A DNA stretch of 64,000 nucleotides from Dastarcus helophoroides (taxonomy: Eukaryota > Arthropoda > Insecta > Coleoptera > Bothrideridae), in contig CM053325.1 in assembly GCA_028583605.1 (NCBI GenBank), forward strand, positions 44,152,987 to 44,216,986, in the 5' to 3' direction. Position 1 is the stretch's first letter. Each line of letters opens with the position of its first letter. Positions 34,130 through 46,050 of the stretch are shown here, in pieces. Both the position numbers and the translations under genes were made by a program. The notes under the pieces are model-generated. The model saw nothing but the letters and a program-made list of their open reading frames with translations, had not been told where the DNA came from and ran no database searches.

Positions 34130-34972
34130 TTCCTAAATTATGATTGTATCAATTTAATTTACAAATCGTTGGTATTTTGTCTTTTAATTTAAACATATTT
34201 CAGAACTGTGAAAAATAGAGAGAATTGTAAAAAGACGATTGTTACTAGCACAAGTTAAGTTGAAACTATTAAATTGAATGTGTTTCGATGTTGTTTTATA
34301 TTTTTCTCTGGTTTCATACGTCGCGCTGTACATACGAATCAAGATGCGCTGGTGAAAGTAATAAATCTGGATGCAATTGATACATATTTGAAAATGTTGA
34401 ATATACAAAAATATAAAAACGGTATTTTGGAGTAATAAAAAATAAACAACAGTCAGACAGTATCACAAACTAAGCAGTCAGTTTCTGAAGTAAATTGTCT
34501 TGGAATATTCATTGGCAAAAAATTTCTTGTGCCAAATAGGCAAATTTTGTGTAAACGAGTAACTGGACGCCACACAGCTGAAATTTAAGTCACAGCATTT
34601 TTTAAGATAAAAGTTGTATATATAGATTCGAGAAGGTCTCCAATAAAATCTCATCCTGTTCTATGGAAGTTGAGAATCCTTCTATCCGTTGGTACGGAGA
34701 AGATTCAAGAATATGTTGACCTTGAAATTCCGTAAATACGATATGACCCAAGAATAAGTTTTATAAAACCTATAAATATACCTATAGGTACATTCCACAT
34801 ATAATATTCAAGTACAAATAATGAAAGATTTGCATCATTAAACTTTTTTATTGAAATGTTTTTAATAGAACTACAGTTACACGAGTATACATGGAAACTA
34901 AAGGAAAATATTCTATTTGGAAAGTTTTTACCAAATATTTACCAAATATTTCATTTCTTGATTTGCCTAATA
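34130..34972. other. No gene recognised
   Basis: Upstream of Kunitz gene B. It may hold regulatory sequence, but no motif stands out beyond the TATA-like string at about 34122-34130. Confidence 0.35.
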
Positions 34973-35157
34973 CAGTGAAACCTCAATTATTTAGCCTTCG
35001 ATTATTCGAGGCTATCCCGTTATCCGAAGGTAAGGCTAATCGAGGTGTATGATCCGACAACGGATGAAATACCTATGATGTCTTTCATGTTGTGTGCGTT
35101 TTCTTTTATTCGATGTATCCCCTCTTCACATTATCTCGGATAAATGGGGTTTTACTG
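34973..35157. mobile_element. Tigger/pogo-like MITE, 185 bp
   Basis: TA-flanked (34971-34972, 35158-35159). Ends CAGTGAAACCTCAATTAT and GGATAAATGGGGTTTTACTG are inverted repeats of the CAGTnAAnCCTC type. It contains TTATCCGAAGG-type subterminal repeats. No coding sequence. Confidence 0.72.
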
Positions 35158-35259
35158 TAATTAATAATTATATTTTTTAACTCTTATATTTTATAAGTTC
35201 TACTTTAAATCCTTTAACGATTTTTTATTAATCAAGAAACAAAATTTATATTCAGAAAG

Positions 35260-36057
35260 TAGGTTTTGTTTTTCAGTGACATCTGTGCTTCGTATGAAGT
35301 TTTCCTCAGTAACTGCAACCTATCACGCAGTAATTTTCACGAATTTACTACCTTGAGTGTTCACATATAGATGTCGCAGACATTCAATAAATTTCAAATT
35401 GTTCATAGTCCCAGTAACAAAACAATCATGCCATTAATAATGTATGTTCCACATGCCCACAACGTTGTTTTTGTTAAATGTAATTCTACAATTTCGGGAA
35501 CATACTAACACTTAAAAATATGACTTTGTCGACAAATCATTTTTTTACATACAACTTCCAAGAGTAAAAGTGGACTCATCAGAAAACAATATGTTTTTTA
35601 TTTAGATGACTATATTATCTAATATTTCCATCATTTGGTCACAAAAATGAGTTCTTCTATCAAAATCGCCTTCACTGAGCTCTTGACATGGTGTCAGTTT
35701 ATAAGGATGCATTTTATTTAGTTTCAGTAAACGAATAATCGAGGAATGACTAACGTTCAGTGCTGCAGTTACTTGTCGACTTGAAGAATGTGGATTTTCT
35801 TGAAACTCGTTTATTATTTTCAATTTAGCATCATTAGTTAATGCACTGGAGGGATCTTTTTTAAGTTTTCGTACATGTCCATGGCTCGTGAAAATGTTTC
35901 TCAATTTTACTAATTTTACCTTGGGATATATATAGGCGGTAGATCAGGAAATTTTTGTTGAAATAGACGAGCGACTTCGGCTTGTGATCTTGCTCTATCT
36001 CCATAATCGACCATTTGTAAAATTATTGCTTTATGTATTTCTGTTAAATGGTCCATA
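35260..36057 (-). pseudogene. mariner/IS630-type transposase relic
   Basis: Starts at an ATG at 36057: MDHLTEIHKAIILQMVDYGD, then SQAEVARLFQQKFPDLPPI, followed by a stop and frame change. A 100-codon open piece (35602-35904) follows with a helix-turn-helix region SSRQVTAALNVSHSSIIRLL and KMHPYKLTPCQELSEGDF, matching the tandem HTH of insect IS630-Tc1-mariner transposases. A block VFSDESTFTL near 35570 carries the first catalytic Asp. The C-terminal half is degraded. No TIRs could be assigned. Confidence 0.72.
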
Positions 36058-36227
36058 TTAATTTTTCAAAATGTTCAAAAAGATAACTGAAGCACGATAC
36101 TGACCATTGTTTAATTCTCTTACAGTTTTAGAAAGTTACTGGAATGTTTTCGACAAAAAGTACAATTGACTATGATAAGGTTGATAAGTTTTTAAGTTTC
36201 CTATTTTACAAAATCAAAAGAGGATAT

Positions 36228-36554
36228 TCTAACGAAATATTATAGAATTTAGTAAGTAAGAAAGAAAATTTTCTAGAAAGATCTAATAAGGGAAAGCGGC
36301 CGCGATAATGAAGCAAGCGGCAGATAAGCGTTCCAGAAATTTCGACAAACGATAAACCTTATCTGCTGGATTTTTCTAGAACCCGGAAGCCAAAACTATA
36401 TAAGGCGGACGCCTTTCCCTCGAGTCAGTCAGTCACAAGTCAGTGTAGTTAGTTAGTAGTTAGAAGTGAGGGTTGTAGGGTTTCGAGTTTAGTTTGGAAA
36501 TAAAGTGGTTATAATTCACGGCGTAATAATCATTCGAAATGATAGCCCGCAACA
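36228..36554 (+). repeat. 5' LTR of gypsy copy 2
   Basis: Aligns along its length with the 355-bp LTR of copy 1: GGGAAAGCGGCCGCGATAAT, CTATATAAGGCGGACGCC (TATA region), GGAAATAAAGTGG (poly(A) region). The start is degenerate (TCTAACG for TGTAATG). Primer-site candidate TGATGTCAGAAGCG follows. Confidence 0.8.
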
Positions 36555-36659
36555 TCTGATGTCAGAAGCGAGTTTATTATTGTGCTATTACTCGGAGAAA
36601 TTCACCAAGTGGTTCCGCAGTTGACTTTATCTCGGACGATTTAAACTGTTAAAAAGTTA

Positions 36660-37875
36660 TACGTGGCGCGTCAAGAAAATCTTGAACAATCTAGTTTGCT
36701 TTACGAAAACGAGATTAAAATAGGCCAAACAATTGCAAGCGTTATTAGCAATGTTTAAAGACCAAGCAGAAGAAAGACGACAAGAAAAAGAACAGGAGAA
36801 AGAACAAAGACAACAAGAAAAAGAACAGGAGGAAGAACCAAGACGACAGGAAAAAGAACAGAAGCAAGAACGAAGACGACAAGAAAAAGAAAAGATGAAG
36901 AACGAAGACGACAAGAAGAACAGAGAAAGAATGCAGACAAAAAAGAATTTCATAGTCTATTATCAAATATAACAGAAAATATGGGAGAAGACGTTGCAAA
37001 AATAAAAAAACACATTACAGGTATGAGAGAAGAAATGCAAGAAGAGATTGGCGAAGTCAAAGAAGAATTCAACAGTAAGCTTCTTGATTTGGAAAATGCA
37101 ACACAGAAGAAGCAACTTCGAAAATGACATGAAGAAGTTGCTAAGTGGACAAGTCACACAACATGAATCCGAAAGTGTACCCGCTATTTCCTCTCAAAAG
37201 GTAAAATCCTTCCAGACCTACAGAAAACAGTTCGAAGCTGCTGCTAAGCCCAATCGGTGGACAGAGGAAGGAAAGGTGACCTCATTGGTGGTATCCCTGT
37301 ATCTGATCACGAACAAGCCAACTATGAAGATCTAGTTAGGGCTTTAAAGCTAAGATTCGGAGACCATCATTTGCAGCAAGTTGTCCAGCCGCAGCTGGTA
37401 GTGAGAAGGCAGAAAAGTGGCGAAACGCTGCAAGAATTCGAGGCTGATGTGAGAAGATTGGCGTATATTGCCTATCCAACAGCACCAACCGACTTTCTGG
37501 AACTCCACGTTAGAATCTTTATAGAAGGAATAAGAGATCCGGAAGTCCAAAAAGTGATACGCTTGTCAAATGTGCGAACATCAAGGGAGGCACTGATTAG
37601 AGCTTTGGAGGTCGAAGCTGCTTAAAAGGTGTCAGAGCCAGGGGCGTCACGCAGAATAAGAAAATTAGACATCGAAGAGGCTACGAGTGACCCTGATCTC
37701 GCGAACATTAACGCCAACAAGAAGGAAATGAACGCGAACATGAAGAAAATGGACGGGAGCATGACACTAACTTAAAGAAAATTGAAGCGAGCATCCAAGA
37801 ACTGGTGGGAACCCTTAAAGGCATCTTACAACTGTGGCAAACCGAAGCACTTCAAGAAGGACTGTAGGTCAGCTC
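36660..37875 (+). pseudogene. gypsy copy 2 gag
   Basis: The N-terminus is a long Glu/Lys/Gln/Arg repeat tract (RRQEKEQEKEQRQQEKEQEE) predicted to be coiled coil. The gag core (37257-37625) shows FGDHHLQQVVQPQLVVRRQK and FIEGIRDPEVQKVIRLSNV. The zinc knuckle at 37821-37862 reads YNCGKPKHFKKDC, where the first Cys of C-x2-C-x4-H-x4-C has become Ser. Frameshifts near 37100, 37310 and 37625 break it. Confidence 0.75.
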
Positions 37876-37919
37876 CAAGAGGTCGACAAGCCACACAACA
37901 GGAAAACTAAAATCAGCCA

Positions 37920-38663
37920 GTGAGAAGGGGCACTCACTGGCTGGTGTCGAGCAACCAGGTTCCCAAAACTCTTTCCATCAAGCAGATAAAAAGGACCATG
38001 GAAAGTTTGATAGTGGCAGCAAAAGTAGATGGAAGGAATGTACAGGCAACAGTGGGCACAGGCGACATGGTTACTTTAGCACGAAGAAACATCTTACCGT
38101 CACAACCGAAGGTACTGTCGCGAAGAATGCTCCTCAGAACAGTTACGGGAGATACTGCGACAGTTACAGGAAAGGCAGACGTCATGATTGGTCTGGGAAA
38201 ACTGCGGATTTTGCATCGGGTCTTGGTGGCAGATATCGAAGAAGAGCTGATTCTGGGAATCAGGCAACATGAGTTTACTGTCGACCCAGCGCAGAACATT
38301 TTAAGGATTGGAAATAAAGAGCTTGTCCTGACAACACCAAAGGCCACTCCAAAGGAGGTAAGACTGTTTGCCGGCGAAACAGCTGTAGTGCAGGGAAGCA
38401 GCGAGAAGACGGTTATGGCTGTGATGAAAGGAGATTTGGGCTGCTGCGTTGGATTAGTGGAACCGACTTATGACATTTCCAAGAATTCCGTGGTTAGAAC
38501 ATCTCAGAAGGTACCTGTGAGAGTTGCCAACGTATTTCCAACAGCACGCTCAATCAAGAGGGGTAGTACTCTGGCAGTCTATACCCCGGTAGCCTCGATA
38601 AGCTCCTTGGATGACAAATGTGCGCTAGTACAGGAAACGAAGTCAAGTTGGAAGTGGACTTGA
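37920..38663 (+). pseudogene. gypsy copy 2 protease region
   Basis: Open for 247 codons. The protease motif reads ATVGTGDMVTLARRNILP: the catalytic D-T-G-A has become G-T-G-D, so the enzyme would be inactive. Downstream blocks GLGKLRILHRVLVADIEEEL and VRLFAGETAVVQGSSEKTVM match copy 1. This is the longest intact frame in this element. Confidence 0.75.
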
Positions 38664-39590
38664 AACACCTGTCCAAGGAAGAAGCAGCTCTGGCTAAATC
38701 ATTTTTACGGAAAAACTATTTTTACCGATCGAGATCAAAATTTAGGAAGGAAGGACGTAGTTCGACATAAAATCAACACCGGCGATGCAACACCTATTCG
38801 TCAGCCCCCAAGAAGATTACCTGTAGCCAAGCAAGATAAAGTCGCAGGACTGGTTAAGAGGATGGATGAAGGATGAAGTCATGGTCTTCCCCTGCAGTTT
38901 TGGTTACAAGGAAGGACGGGTCAACAAGATTCTGTGTCGACTACCGGAAATTAAACGACATCACTAAGATGGACAGCTACTCCTTGCCAAGGATTGATGA
39001 CACCCTAACAACTTTGTCTGGATCCACTTGGTTTTCAACTTTGGACTTAAAAAGTGGATATTGGCATGTAAGTATAAACCCCGACCACAAAGAAAAGACG
39101 GCCTTTTCATCTGGGAGTGGATTATATCAGTTCACGGTTATGCCTTTTGGACTATGTAATGCACCGCGTACTTTCGAACGTTTAATGGAACTGGCACTTT
39201 GAGGACTGTCTTGGAAAACATGCTTGGTTTACTTAGATGACGTCATGGTGATCGAAAAGAGTTTTAAAGTACATCTGGAAAATCTTGAAGAAGTCTTCGA
39301 CAGATTAAAGCAAGCTACCTTAAAGCTGAATCCGATGAAGTGCTCTTTGTTCCAAACGAAAGTAGAATTCTTGGGCCACACTGTATCAGCCGCAGGAGTA
39401 GAAACAAATATCAGCATGACTCAAGCACTCCGTGACTGGCCAAGACCCAAAGGTAAACATGAACTGAGGAGTTTCCTAGGGTTATGCACCTATAACAGAA
39501 GATTTGTGAAAGGTTTTACACCGACTAACGGAAGGAAGAACGCCGTCCGTCCGGACTCCCGATTGTAATAACGCTTTCCGAAAACTGAAG
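38664..39590 (+). pseudogene. gypsy copy 2 reverse transcriptase
   Basis: RT blocks are well preserved: [40 protein letters not shown] with KSGYWH (first catalytic Asp), FTVMPFGLCNAP, and after a frameshift at about 39203 VYLDDVMVI with both Asp residues of the active site intact. It ends FLGLCTYNRRFVKGF and runs out of frame near 39565. The frameshift and upstream stop make it non-functional. Confidence 0.82.
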
Positions 39591-39594
39591 TCCG

Positions 39595-39955
39595 CCTTTT
39601 GCACAACCCCTCTCTTGGGTGATGCCAGCAACGTCGACATTGGGACAGTGCTATCCCAGGTTCAAGGTGGTGAAGAAAGATTCATCGAAGCCAGAGAGAA
39701 ACTACTGCACCACCAGGAAGGAACTTTTTGCTATAGTGGAAGCCGTATAACACTTCCACAAGTATTTGTGTGGACAAGAATTCCTCATCAGGACAGATCA
39801 TTCCGCGCTTTCTTAGTTATTTCAAATAAAAAACGCAGAGGGGCAGACAACTAGATGGTTAGAAAGGCTTCAACATTATCACTTTAAGGTGCATCATCGA
39901 CCAGGACGACAGCATAACAACGCTGACGCTTTGTTCAGAAGACCTTGTGGGGATT
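39595..39955 (+). pseudogene. gypsy copy 2 RNase H region
   Basis: ASNVDIGTVLSQVQGGEERF corresponds to the D-x-S-x-x-G-x-G-x-V-L start of gypsy RNase H, with the key Gly-Val changed. A change of frame follows, and the R-K-E-L block is only traceable in another frame. HHRPGRQHNNADAL, the usual end of the domain, is present near 39895-39935. Confidence 0.65.
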
Positions 39956-40199
39956 ATGAAACACTGCAGACGAGTTGAGAACCATGAGAGTATAGTGGAT
40001 GTAAGGGTCACATCTGTCCAGCCAGAAGATGCATGGACTGTGGAAGTTCTTCGGAAGCTACAGAAGAGCGACGTTGATATCGGACCCATATTGGAATGAA
40101 AAGATGCAGGAGCTAGACCCATATGGCAAGAACTTTCCGATAGAACTCCAGCTTTTAAGAATTTGTGGGCCCAATGGAAATCCCTCCAGGTAGAGGACG

Positions 40200-40688
40200 G
40201 GGTGCTGAAGAGGGCATAGGAAAGCGCGGATGGAAAGCGAGTCAACTTGCAGTTGGTGGTGCGTCGGGAGAAGATTCCACAGGTCTTGTGGGAGGTGCAC
40301 AATGGGACCTCTGGTGGACACCTAGGGATGAACAAGACCCTGGAGAAGATTCGGAAACGGTTCTTTTGCCGAGCGGTGGTGTCGGAAATGTGTCACCTGC
40401 GCTGCATCCAAGGGTCCCCGTTCAAAAACCAAAGAAGCCCTAAAGCAGCATAAATGTGGGAGCTTCATTTGAAAGAATTGCAATCGATGTGGCAGGACCA
40501 TTCCCACCATCGGACGATGAAAACAAGTACATCCTGGTTGCCATGGATTATTTCAGTTAATGGCCTGAAGCTTATGCCATCCCGAATCAGGAAGCTACCA
40601 CAGTTGCAAGGGTTCTTCATCTGTCGATTCGGTGTTCCCTTGGAACTACACACGGACCAAGGAAGGAACTTCGAATCGGGGGTCTTCC
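40200..40688 (+). pseudogene. gypsy copy 2 integrase, N-terminal remnant
   Basis: QVLWEVHNGTSGGHLGMNKT is the H-x-x-x-H zinc-binding start. The CRKCVTCAASKG block follows in another frame. ERIAIDVAGPFPP at about 40475-40510 contains the first catalytic Asp, and VPLELHTDQGRNFE near 40635 carries the second. The sequence is truncated there by the deletion into the LTR. Confidence 0.7.
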
Positions 40689-40866
40689 TGCTGGATTTTT
40701 CTAGAACCCGGAAGCGAAAACTATATAAGGTGGACGCCTTTTCCTCGAGTCAGTTAATCAAAAGTCAGTGTAGTTAGTTAGTAGTTAGAAGTGAGTTAAT
40801 TATCCAGTTGTAGTGTTCCGAGTTTAGTTTGGAAATAAAATAGTTTTAATTCACGGCGCTAAAATC
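40689..40866 (+). repeat. Truncated 3' LTR of gypsy copy 2
   Basis: Begins inside the LTR at CTGCTGGATTTTTCTAGAAC and runs to CACGGCGCT; the end is approximate because the last bases diverge from the other LTRs. Confidence 0.75.
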
Positions 40867-40913
40867 ACAAAATTGTTTTTGGTCCCTTTATGATTATCGA
40901 GGACCAACAAATA

Positions 40914-43110
40914 TGTACCGGGTAGCCAGCTAAGAGAGGACGCTGGCTATATCTCAGCAAAGAATCATCTCACAGCCTTGCGAAAAAAAATTTAATAAGA
41001 AAAGTGGCCCCGAAAAATCGCTGAGAAATATTTTTCAGGTCCTAAAATGACTGCTAGGTGGCGTAATACGTTGAGCTAAATGGAAATTTAGGATTTTCTC
41101 AAAATGTTACTTAATTAAGTTATATCAAATAGACATGCATTGTAATCCTAGAGTAATTTTGACTTGTTTTTGTTTTACATTTTTAGTTCTATCTCTAAAA
41201 ATAAAGTGGTGGGGAGACATCGAAAAAAATTATTTTAAATATCATTTACTTCAGTTAGCCTTAATGAAATTGAACAAATTTAGTCTCTGTAGAAAAAGTG
41301 CTCTTTGGTCTATCGAAGGAACTTTCATATGTTTTTATTTTAAAATTATTGTTGCTGCTACAGCGTGTTATATAAAATGGAAACAAATTTCACCATTTTT
41401 CTAAAAAAAAAGTAAATAGAATGATATGTCAATTTCGATGTCTTAAAATAGGGAATTGAAAGTTCTAGATATCAGTGAAAACCGCAACTCGATATTCTTT
41501 GTCTAACCGGAGATATTGGCAAATAAAATTTCAGTAACGTAAACGCTTGATGACTTTGCTTACCATTTAGAATACCAAATCAGAGGATGTTTAAAATTTG
41601 TCTTACATAATGTAACAATAAATAATTAACATATTTACAATAGTCTAATAGTAATAACAGTGAATAATGGAAAAAATTAACCGAAGAAACAAATTAATTT
41701 TCAAAAAAAAAGAGAATACATTACATTAAAAATGTTAAATTAATATCGTCCATTGATTGGAGCCCTAAATGTTCAAACTGACTGCAATTCATCATTTTCA
41801 TGCAGAGAATCCTCTCACGAATGAACAACACTGCAATTTCAACTTCTGTCTTTGACCATTAGACCACTCTAAATAGTGTTTCTTATTCTTTCGATCAGGT
41901 CGTTTCATTTGTAGGCTTGTTGGTAAAAACAAGGTATTCTATTTGCCCACAAATAAAAATCAAGGCAAGTCAGATCTGGGGGACCTGGATGACCAAGAAA
42001 ACTGACTTCCACGTCCTATCCACCGGCCACGTATGCCTGGTTTTGAACGGTGGTTCAACATATCTCCAAGTCATTAGCTATTGTTCTAGTACTTAAATAA
42101 GGATTAAATTTCATATACTCTAAAGCATTTTAAATATTTTTCTTGATGCGACCTCTACGTTATCTTCTAAACACAGGCACATGTACATTTCTTGTGGTAC
42201 GTTGGTGCTTATAAGATGTATCAGTTGAAGGAAAACTCTTTCACTTTTATTACGTTTTTCGGGATACTGTATTCGTAGATTTAGCAGCATCAGTTGCATT
42301 TTCATGCATTCGAAATAAATGGTTAACATGTCAAATGCTTCTTTATTGTATAAATCTTTTTAATTTCATGAAGGAATATAAGAGCGGAAATACCAATTCA
42401 ATTAGAAGAGTACGTAGTAAATACAATTGCAACCTTAAGGATTAGCATTTTTTATTTCATTTTCGCAGTTAACTTTTTTCAAGGACCACTTTACCAATTT
42501 TGTAGGCAAACTATGTGATAATTCAAAACCTAAATTTTGTTTGCCAATATCTTCGGTTAGAGAAAAGATACCGAGTTGCGGTTTTTACTGATATTTAAGG
42601 CATTTAATTCTCTATTTTAAAGTATTTAAAAAATTCATTTCATATAAATTTTTTTAGAAAAACGGCAAAATTTGTTACCATTTTATATATATTACGCGCT
42701 GTAACAGCGACAATAATTTTAAAATAAAAACATATGGAAGTGTCGTTAATAGAAGAAATAGCATTCTTTCTGTAGAAATTAAATTTGTTTAAATTTCATT
42801 AAGCCTCACTTAAGTAGACTCTTCATTTTTAGAGATAGAACAAATAGTTTAAAACAAAGACAAGTCAAAATTACTCTAGGGTTACAATGCATACATTTTT
42901 GATATACCTTAATTAGGCAAAATTTTGAGAAAATCTTAATTTTCCATTGAGCCCTACCTATTATCCACCTAGAGGTCATTTTAGGACCTCAAATATATTT
43001 TCCAGCGATTTTTCAGGGCCACTTTTTTCATTAAAATTTTTCCCAAAGCTGTGAAGTAATTCGTTGCTGAGATATAGCCGGCGTCCTTTCTTAGTTGGCC
43101 ACCCGGTACA
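40914..43110. mobile_element. Long-TIR mariner-like element, 2.2 kb
   Basis: Ends TGTACCGGGTAGCCAGCTAA and its complement TTAGTTGGCCACCCGGTACA. The inverted arms extend for roughly 600 bp each (to about 41545 and from about 42530), e.g. GGTCCTAAAATGACTGCTAG mirrored at 42980. The unique centre carries a degraded mariner-like transposase on the minus strand. The long arms distinguish it from ordinary short-TIR mariners. Confidence 0.75.
41770..42060 (-). pseudogene. mariner-like transposase C-terminal remnant
   Basis: GRWIGRGSQFSWSSRSPDLT then CLDFYLWANRIPCFYQQAYK match the W-I-G-R-G-G-P-x-x-W-P-x-R-S-P-D-L-T-P-L-D-F block of insect mariner-like transposases, which carries the last catalytic Asp. 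Stops follow. The related frame at 54004-54267 is better preserved. Confidence 0.65.
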
Positions 43111-43792
43111 ATAACTGAGATATTGAATTTTTTCCATTTGGCTGTTCCACACTGTATGTCATTGATTCAATCGGGACATCAGTAACCAAATTCTACACCG
43201 AATTGAGAGATGCAATTTCTGTTCATGATCGGATAATGGTTACATTGTGTTTTCTAGCATCAGCCAAGTTTACAAGGTGATTCTAAAAGTAGTACCATAA
43301 ATTCGGGATCGTATTTTAGAGCCCAAAATAAGACGTGTTCGATTTTTGCAAGTAATTCTCCGCTAGTTAAAAGAATTAGTATACACTTGAGATGATACTA
43401 TCGACAGAAAACTCTCCGATAGTTACACTGATATTCTCGGACATGTGCTCACAAACATGTGTCGACTTGCGAGAATGCTTACCATTAGGGAAAATTACTT
43501 ATGAAAACATATCTATTTTGTTTATATTCGTATCCTAATGCTGGTGCCAATAGGTGGCCTATTGTTGTGTTTTTTTTACCTTGTGTTAGCTGTTGGCATT
43601 TTTTTTAAATAACAAATGAGGGAAGTTATAACAGAAAAACATGATTTACTTGTTTTTAATTAAGGCTTTTCTAGGCTATCCTTTTGTGTACAATAAAGTT
43701 ATCTTCATTTTGATATTAAGTAAATAACACATGAAAAGGTTGATCCCAAAAAGGTAATTAATGTAGAAGAATTTAACAGGAAGACAGTAACT
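43111..43792. other. No gene recognised
   Basis: Contains a possible MITE end (ACAAGGTGATTCTAAAAGTA at about 43274). A loosely matching inverted end (GAATCACCCTGTGTA) is near 45330. A 2.06-kb element spanning the SINE and the 44261 foldback is possible but weakly supported. Confidence 0.3.
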
Positions 43793-43867
43793 GTCCGCTG
43801 GAGTTTAAACCCTAGACCTCCGACTCAGCAAACTGAAGTTCTATCCACTGAACTACCACCAGGTGAA
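43793..43867 (-). repeat. tRNA-derived SINE head or tRNA pseudogene
   Basis: On the minus strand GGTGGTAGTTCAGTGGATAG (A box) is followed about 35 bases later by GGTCTAGGGTTTAAACTCC (B box). These are the two internal RNA polymerase III promoter elements of a tRNA. The arms do not fold into a clean cloverleaf and no anticodon can be assigned, so a SINE head is more likely than a working tRNA. Confidence 0.55.
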
Positions 43868-44260
43868 AACTTTTAGAACTTTACTTATTCAAATCACATG
43901 CCGTACTCCCATATCTAGATATCATCTACATTAAATAATTGTTAATTACCGGCATTCTAGCTAGGATTTAATTATCTTGATATTTTGATTTGTTTGTTAT
44001 CATTTATTAAAAATGCGGCTCATTCAAATAACAGATGAGGTTATGTTGACTTTAGCTTGGATCCTTAATAAAACAAGATTAAAATTATACTAAAAGATGT
44101 TTAAATTGTTTTCCTTTATTTTGCCAACAGGCATGAATTATTATAGATGGGCGAATTTTGGCTAAAATTACGAACGCTATTTATTTACATGTTAGCCACT
44201 ATGTCATGGCTGCCCGAGTACATAATTTATAATCCTTCTTACTCATGATCTTTGGACATA

Positions 44261-45270
44261 CAGTGTGGTGATAAAGGTTGGAACAAAAGTAATAGTTCCG
44301 TTATGTACTGTTTTCAAGTAAGACGCCCGGGCAGGTCTATTTTAAATTTTTTTAAAGCCAGCGTAAAAATTGTATTTAGGACGTCATTCATCTTTGCGCA
44401 ATGACGTCATAATCGGTTTATTTTAGTAGCAACCCAAATTTATTTTTGCTGTTTTTCGTAGACCGTCTTATTACTGAAATGATGATATAAAAGTAATAAC
44501 GGTACCTTACATAACAATTTTTCGGAAAAAATGCAATTATTTTAAAAAATAAAAATTTATCTTTCATGGAAAAAATTAAGCATTACATCCAAAAAAGTAA
44601 ACAAAATTTAAAGCAAATGGTTTCCACTAACTATTTAGTATTAACCGATACGGCTCGAACACTATGCTCAAGGATGTCAGGATTGAATTGTGAATAATTA
44701 CTTTTTGTAACTTGTAATGTGTTTTACACTTTTTATGAGTTTTAGGTACTAATATTTCGTGTGTAATTAAAGTTACTGAAATTTATTTTTACTCTGGTTT
44801 TAGATGTTCTTAATACAAACAGTCAACTAATTGATAAATCTGTTAAATTATCATTAAAACAAGTGCTTCAATGTTTATTAGTTGTAGCACCTGGCTCATT
44901 CCCCCATTATCGAACGCCAAAATAAAAACGGCAGCTTTTTGTTGTAAAGTTTATTTTAAAGAAGATAAACCAAATTTATTTTTTTGGTGTAATACCTACT
45001 TAATTTTTTCCATGAAAGATAAATTTTTATTTTTTAAAGTAATTGCGTTTTTTCCGAAAAATTGTTATGCAAGGCGCGATTATTTTTATATCGTAATTTC
45101 AGTAATAAAAAGGTCTACAAAAAACAGCAAAAATAAATTGGGGTTACCCTTTAAAAAAAACGATGATGACGTATTTGCGCAAAGATGGGTGACGCCATAA
45201 ATAGTTTTTTTCTTGAAAACAGGTATATAACGGAATTATGAATTTTGTTCTAAACTTTATCACCGCACTG
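44261..45270. mobile_element. Foldback element with CAGTGTGGTGATAAAG ends
   Basis: TA-flanked (44259-44260, 45271-45272). Outer ends are CAGTGTGGTGATAAAGGTTG and CTTTATCACCGCACTG. Arms of about 300 bp share GTTCCGTTATGTAC, ATCTTTGCGCAA, TTTATTTTTGCTGTTTTT and ATAAAAATTTATCTTTCATG. The centre (about 44580-44990) is unique and without a credible gene. A Tc1/mariner-type non-autonomous element. Confidence 0.75.
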
Positions 45271-45359
45271 TATATTAGATTGCGTTTTGAACTCGTGAGG
45301 GTCGTACTCTTATGTGAATCACCCTGTGTACTATCGGAATGTTACAAAAACACATTGTT

Positions 45360-46050
45360 TTAGAGAAAACTGTATGTTAAAATTAACGTTTTTGAAAGCA
45401 ACATTTTTTCTTAAAATTTTCGAGAGTTTTTAGAAATTTCGACTCTTATTTCTCAAAAAGTGTAAATTTACCATTTTCAATTTTGATTTTAAATTCTTAA
45501 ATTTCGACATTAACAAAGATTTTTATCTTTCTTTCCGAAATTACGACTTTAAAATCCAAACTTAGATTTCTTTCTCAACATTTTTTATTTCGAGAAACTT
45601 TTTCATAAATATTTACTTTTTCGAAATTTTTTATTACCGATTTATACTTTTGACAAAACCTTGATTGTAAGTCAGATTTTTTTTTTAACTATAAATTTTC
45701 AAACTCCTTTGAAATTCACACATATATTTCTTAAAATTCTTAGTTCAAACTTCAAATTATTTCTTCCAAAATTGTAATTTTAAAGTAGAAATTATTAATT
45801 TAATCAGGAGATTTAAGAAATAATTTATTTTTAAATTAATGTGGGCGATAACAATAATACATAATGACATAGTAAATGAATTTTGCTCCAAAAATTTCAT
45901 GAAAACTTCGATTTTAAACTCGAAATTTCGACTTTTTCTAGAGCATTTCACTATGTTTTAATATTTTGATCTTTTTTCAAAATTCTGCGTTTAGACTTGC
46001 AATTTTAACTGCTTAATTATTTAACTTCGACTTTAATATCAAAATTTATG
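45360..46050. repeat. Low-complexity A/T-rich array
   Basis: Recurrent AAATTTCGAC, CTTTTTC and AAAATTTCG words like the other arrays. Confidence 0.45.

Larger units (their letters stand above)
36228..40866 (+). mobile_element. Ty3/gypsy LTR retrotransposon, copy 2 (defective)
   Basis: Same family as the 21.8-27.1 kb element, opposite orientation. 5' LTR at 36228-36554, gag, protease, RT, RNase H, then an integrase cut off at about 40688, where the sequence jumps into the interior of the 3' LTR. The deletion removed the integrase C-terminal half, the polypurine tract and the first part of the 3' LTR. It lies about 2.2 kb upstream of Kunitz gene B. Confidence 0.85.

Noticed and set aside
36657..36999. 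Minus-strand Ser/Cys/Leu/Phe-rich frames
   Set aside because: Antisense to the Glu/Lys/Arg-rich gag N-terminus of gypsy copy 2.
40135..40443. Open frames near the integrase of gypsy copy 2 read as separate small proteins
   Set aside because: They are alternative frames of the frameshifted integrase.
43793..43867. Functional tRNA gene
   Set aside because: A and B boxes are present, but no full cloverleaf and no assignable anticodon.
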